Positions 14,408 to 16,343 of a stretch of DNA of 16,343 bases are shown here, one piece after another. Under the pieces are notes generated by a model, which was not told where the DNA came from, did no database searches, and was given only the letters and a program-made list of their open reading frames with translations. The translations under genes were made by a program, and so were the position numbers. Every line of letters starts with the position of its first letter. Position 1 is the first letter of the stretch. This DNA comes from Oscillospiraceae bacterium (GTDB lineage Bacteria; Bacillota; Clostridia; Oscillospirales; Oscillospiraceae), in the NCBI GenBank assembly GCA_017620315.1, contig JAFZQQ010000187.1:1-16343 (forward strand), in the 5' to 3' direction.

Positions 14408-14436
14408 ATTATATCCGTGAATGCCCGAAAAGTCAA
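14408..14436 (-). promoter_or_regulatory. Near-consensus sigma-A promoter for aroA
   Basis: On the minus strand TTGACT (plus-strand 14431-14436) is followed after exactly 17 bases by TATAAT (14408-14413). This is the best promoter match in the window. The addA stop codon TGA (14433-14435) lies inside the -35 box. Transcription should begin near 14401, leaving a leader of about 27 bases before the aroA ATG. aroA and the metallophosphoesterase are thus probably expressed independently of addA. Confidence 0.82.
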
Positions 14437-16343
14437 GTATTTACGCACTGTCCCGTCTCAAAGAAGTACAGTATCCTTTCCTTGACTTTCTTGCCCATTA
14501 TCCTCTCCAGCGCCGAGGAATAGGTCTCAAGCTGTGGAGCATAGTACTCAGCCCGTTTGGCGACCGTATCGGCCGTAACACGGTCCGTCTTAAAGTCAAG
14601 CACAACAAGCTGCCCCTGTTCCTCAAAAAAGCAATCAACCACGCCCTGCACAAGCACTTCATCATCCTCTGCCGAACGTTGATCGTACTTTCTTGCGCTG
14701 TCAAGTATCGAGAAGCGGTATTCCCTGTTCAGGTTGCTTCCTTTTCTGATCCTCTCTGCGATGTCGCTTCCGAGGAAGCTTGCGATAAGCTCAGCGTCAA
14801 CGGCATCTGCCTGATCCTGTGTGATGAGCCTCCGTTCAGCAAGCCCGTTAATCTGTGCGCGCACTGCGTCTGCGCTCGAAGCACAGTCAAAGCTGATATG
14901 CTCCATCACAAGATGCAGCGCAGTTCCGCGTTCTGCGGCTTTGAGTTTCTTTTTGCCGTCCATGAAGCGCGGTCTCGCTATGCTCCTAAGCCGTGCGGGA
15001 AGCGCTGCGTTCTCTGCGATCTCTGCGTCGCTCTCTCTGCCCTTGAGCTGCGTTGCGGTAATTTTTGCGCTTAGCTGTGTCGACGCGGGATATGGATAGT
15101 TCCACAGCAGCGTATCGGTATCCGGCGCAATACCGTCATCTTCTTCAAAAGTACCGGCAGTTTCACCGTCATTGGTTTGATCGCTGTTTTCTTCCTCGTC
15201 ACAGCTATGGACAAAGACTTCCCACTTGCAGTCGTTCGCAGTGATGGTCTGCGCGGCTTCCGAGTCTGTCAGTTCTCTGAGCGGCTCAGCCTCAGGTCGG
15301 CACAGCAGCGGAAGCAGAACCCAGTCGCCAAGGCATTTTGCTCCGTCTACAGACTCAGGAAGCGCAGGACATGAAGCGGTCGCCATCAGCTCGCCCAGCC
15401 TTTTGGGCGCTCCGGTCTGCGTATGCACCATGACCAGTTTTTCCTTTGCGCGCGTCATAGCGACGTAAAGAAGCCTCATCTCTTCCGCTTTCGTTTCACG
15501 CTTCAGCACATGCTCTATGGCCTGTCTTGCGACCGTCGGGTAGCGGATCCTCCTCTCGGTATCAACGCATTGAGGGCCAATGCCATATTTGGGATGGACA
15601 AGGACCGAACCGGTAAAATCCATATTATTGAAGCGTTTTGCAAGGTCGGCAAGGATCACGATTGGAAATTCCAGTCCCTTTGACTTGTGTATGCTCATGA
15701 TCCGAACGCCGGAGGCATTCTGCGGCGGACGCTGTGAATACAGCTCGCCGCCGTCGCGCAGCTCGCGCAGATGTGTAACGAAGGAGAACAGCCCGCAGTA
15801 ACCCGAGCTCTCAAAGCGCTCCGCGAGCGCGGCAAAGGCAAGCAGATTTTCCTTGCGTTCACATCCTCCATCCATCGCGCCGAAAACGCCGAGAACATTG
15901 CACTCATCAAATATGCGGGCAATAAGCCTCCGTACGCTCAGTGTCTGCGCAGACTGTCTCAAGGCCCCGAGCGTCGAAATGAAGCTATCGGTATCCTCGT
16001 CGCCGGCGGAGAGCAGCGCATCATAAAAGTCTCCCGTTTTCCTGGCTCCGCGAAGAACGGAAAGGCGGTCGGCGGAAAAACCGAAAAGAGGAGATCTCAG
16101 AACGGAAATAAGAGGCACGTCCTGCCGCGGGTTGTCCAGTATCTCCAGAAGCGAGAACATAACGCTGACCTCCATGCTTGCGAAAAAGTCCTCGCCGGCG
16201 TCGGCCGAAACGCCAATGCCCCGCATCTCCAGAGCCCTTTTGAATTCAAGAATACGCGCGCTCGGCGAGCGCATCAGAATTACTATGTCCTCCTCGCGCG
16301 CGGGTCTCGGAAGCCGCGTAACATCGTCGGTGACCGGAAAGCC
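14433..16343 (-). CDS. addA: AddA helicase-nuclease subunit, C-terminal part (runs off right edge)
   Basis: Large subunit of the AddAB complex, which resects double-strand DNA ends for recombination in Gram-positive bacteria. The frame is open to the window end, so 636 C-terminal residues of a protein usually near 1200 are seen. UvrD-type helicase motif V (SIHKSKGLEFPIVILAD, core at 15666-15689) and motif VI (LLYVAMTRAKEKLVMV) are intact. They are followed by an acidic insert, then the PD-(D/E)XK nuclease domain with RGTALHLVMEHI, VQGVVDCFFEE, VVLDFKTD (core at 14583-14597) and QLETYSSAL. That C-terminal nuclease plus the motif order marks AddA rather than PcrA or UvrD. The visible catalytic residues look complete. 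addB would be expected upstream, outside the window. The stop codon is embedded in the aroA promoter. The first codons lie outside, so the start cannot be judged. Confidence 0.95.
   Translation of the reverse strand, partial: GFPVTDDVTRLPRPAREEDIVILMRSPSARILEFKRALEMRGIGVSADAGEDFFASMEVSVMFSLLEILDNPRQDVPLISVLRSPLFGFSADRLSVLRGARKTGDFYDALLSAGDEDTDSFISTLGALRQSAQTLSVRRLIARIFDECNVLGVFGAMDGGCERKENLLAFAALAERFESSGYCGLFSFVTHLRELRDGGELYSQRPPQNASGVRIMSIHKSKGLEFPIVILADLAKRFNNMDFTGSVLVHPKYGIGPQCVDTERRIRYPTVARQAIEHVLKRETKAEEMRLLYVAMTRAKEKLVMVHTQTGAPKRLGELMATASCPALPESVDGAKCLGDWVLLPLLCRPEAEPLRELTDSEAAQTITANDCKWEVFVHSCDEEENSDQTNDGETAGTFEEDDGIAPDTDTLLWNYPYPASTQLSAKITATQLKGRESDAEIAENAALPARLRSIARPRFMDGKKKLKAAERGTALHLVMEHISFDCASSADAVRAQINGLAERRLITQDQADAVDAELIASFLGSDIAERIRKGSNLNREYRFSILDSARKYDQRSAEDDEVLVQGVVDCFFEEQGQLVVLDFKTDRVTADTVAKRAEYYAPQLETYSSALERIMGKKVKERILYFFETGQCVNT

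Overview
The window looks like a chromosomal segment of a Gram-positive Bacillota bacterium, most likely a gut-type member of the class Clostridia. Grounds: an AddA-type recombination nuclease rather than RecB, a tig-clpP-clpX-lon-ysxC cluster, a membrane-anchored CE4 polysaccharide deacetylase, a clostripain-family (C11) protease, strong AGGAGG-type ribosome binding sites, and sigma-A-like promoters in AT-rich gaps between fairly GC-rich genes. The genus cannot be resolved from the sequence alone. No tRNA, rRNA, CRISPR array, insertion sequence or prophage gene was seen.

Layout. The left edge holds the N-terminal two thirds of frr (ribosome recycling factor, minus strand) with its own promoter. 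A divergent promoter drives a plus-strand pair at 656-2427: a membrane-anchored CE4 deacetylase followed by a bactofilin. A 21-bp bidirectional terminator (2445-2489) separates that pair from a long run of minus-strand genes. In transcription order these are addA (partial, entering from the right edge), aroA, a COG1768-like metallophosphoesterase, tig, clpP, clpX, lon, ysxC, pyrH and a clostripain-family membrane protease that ends at the terminator.

How the genes work together. tig, clpP, clpX and lon form a cytosolic protein-folding and degradation cluster: nascent-chain chaperone, ClpXP and the Lon protease. ysxC (50S assembly GTPase) and pyrH (UMP kinase) follow with very tight spacing. 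The protease start lies only 13 bases after the pyrH stop, so a cell-surface protease probably shares a transcript with housekeeping genes. The CE4 enzyme and the bactofilin suggest local cell-wall modification organised by a cytoskeletal polymer. pyrH and frr, normally neighbours, are here separated by about 4.5 kb of these envelope genes.

The best internal promoter is a near-consensus TTGACT-N17-TATAAT at 14408-14436, whose -35 box contains the addA stop codon and which drives aroA. The most unusual protein feature is an approximately 87-residue Lys/Ala/Glu/Pro tail on trigger factor that resembles histone-H1-like tails. No clearly new multi-gene system is proven. The best candidate for something undescribed is the envelope block between pyrH and frr.
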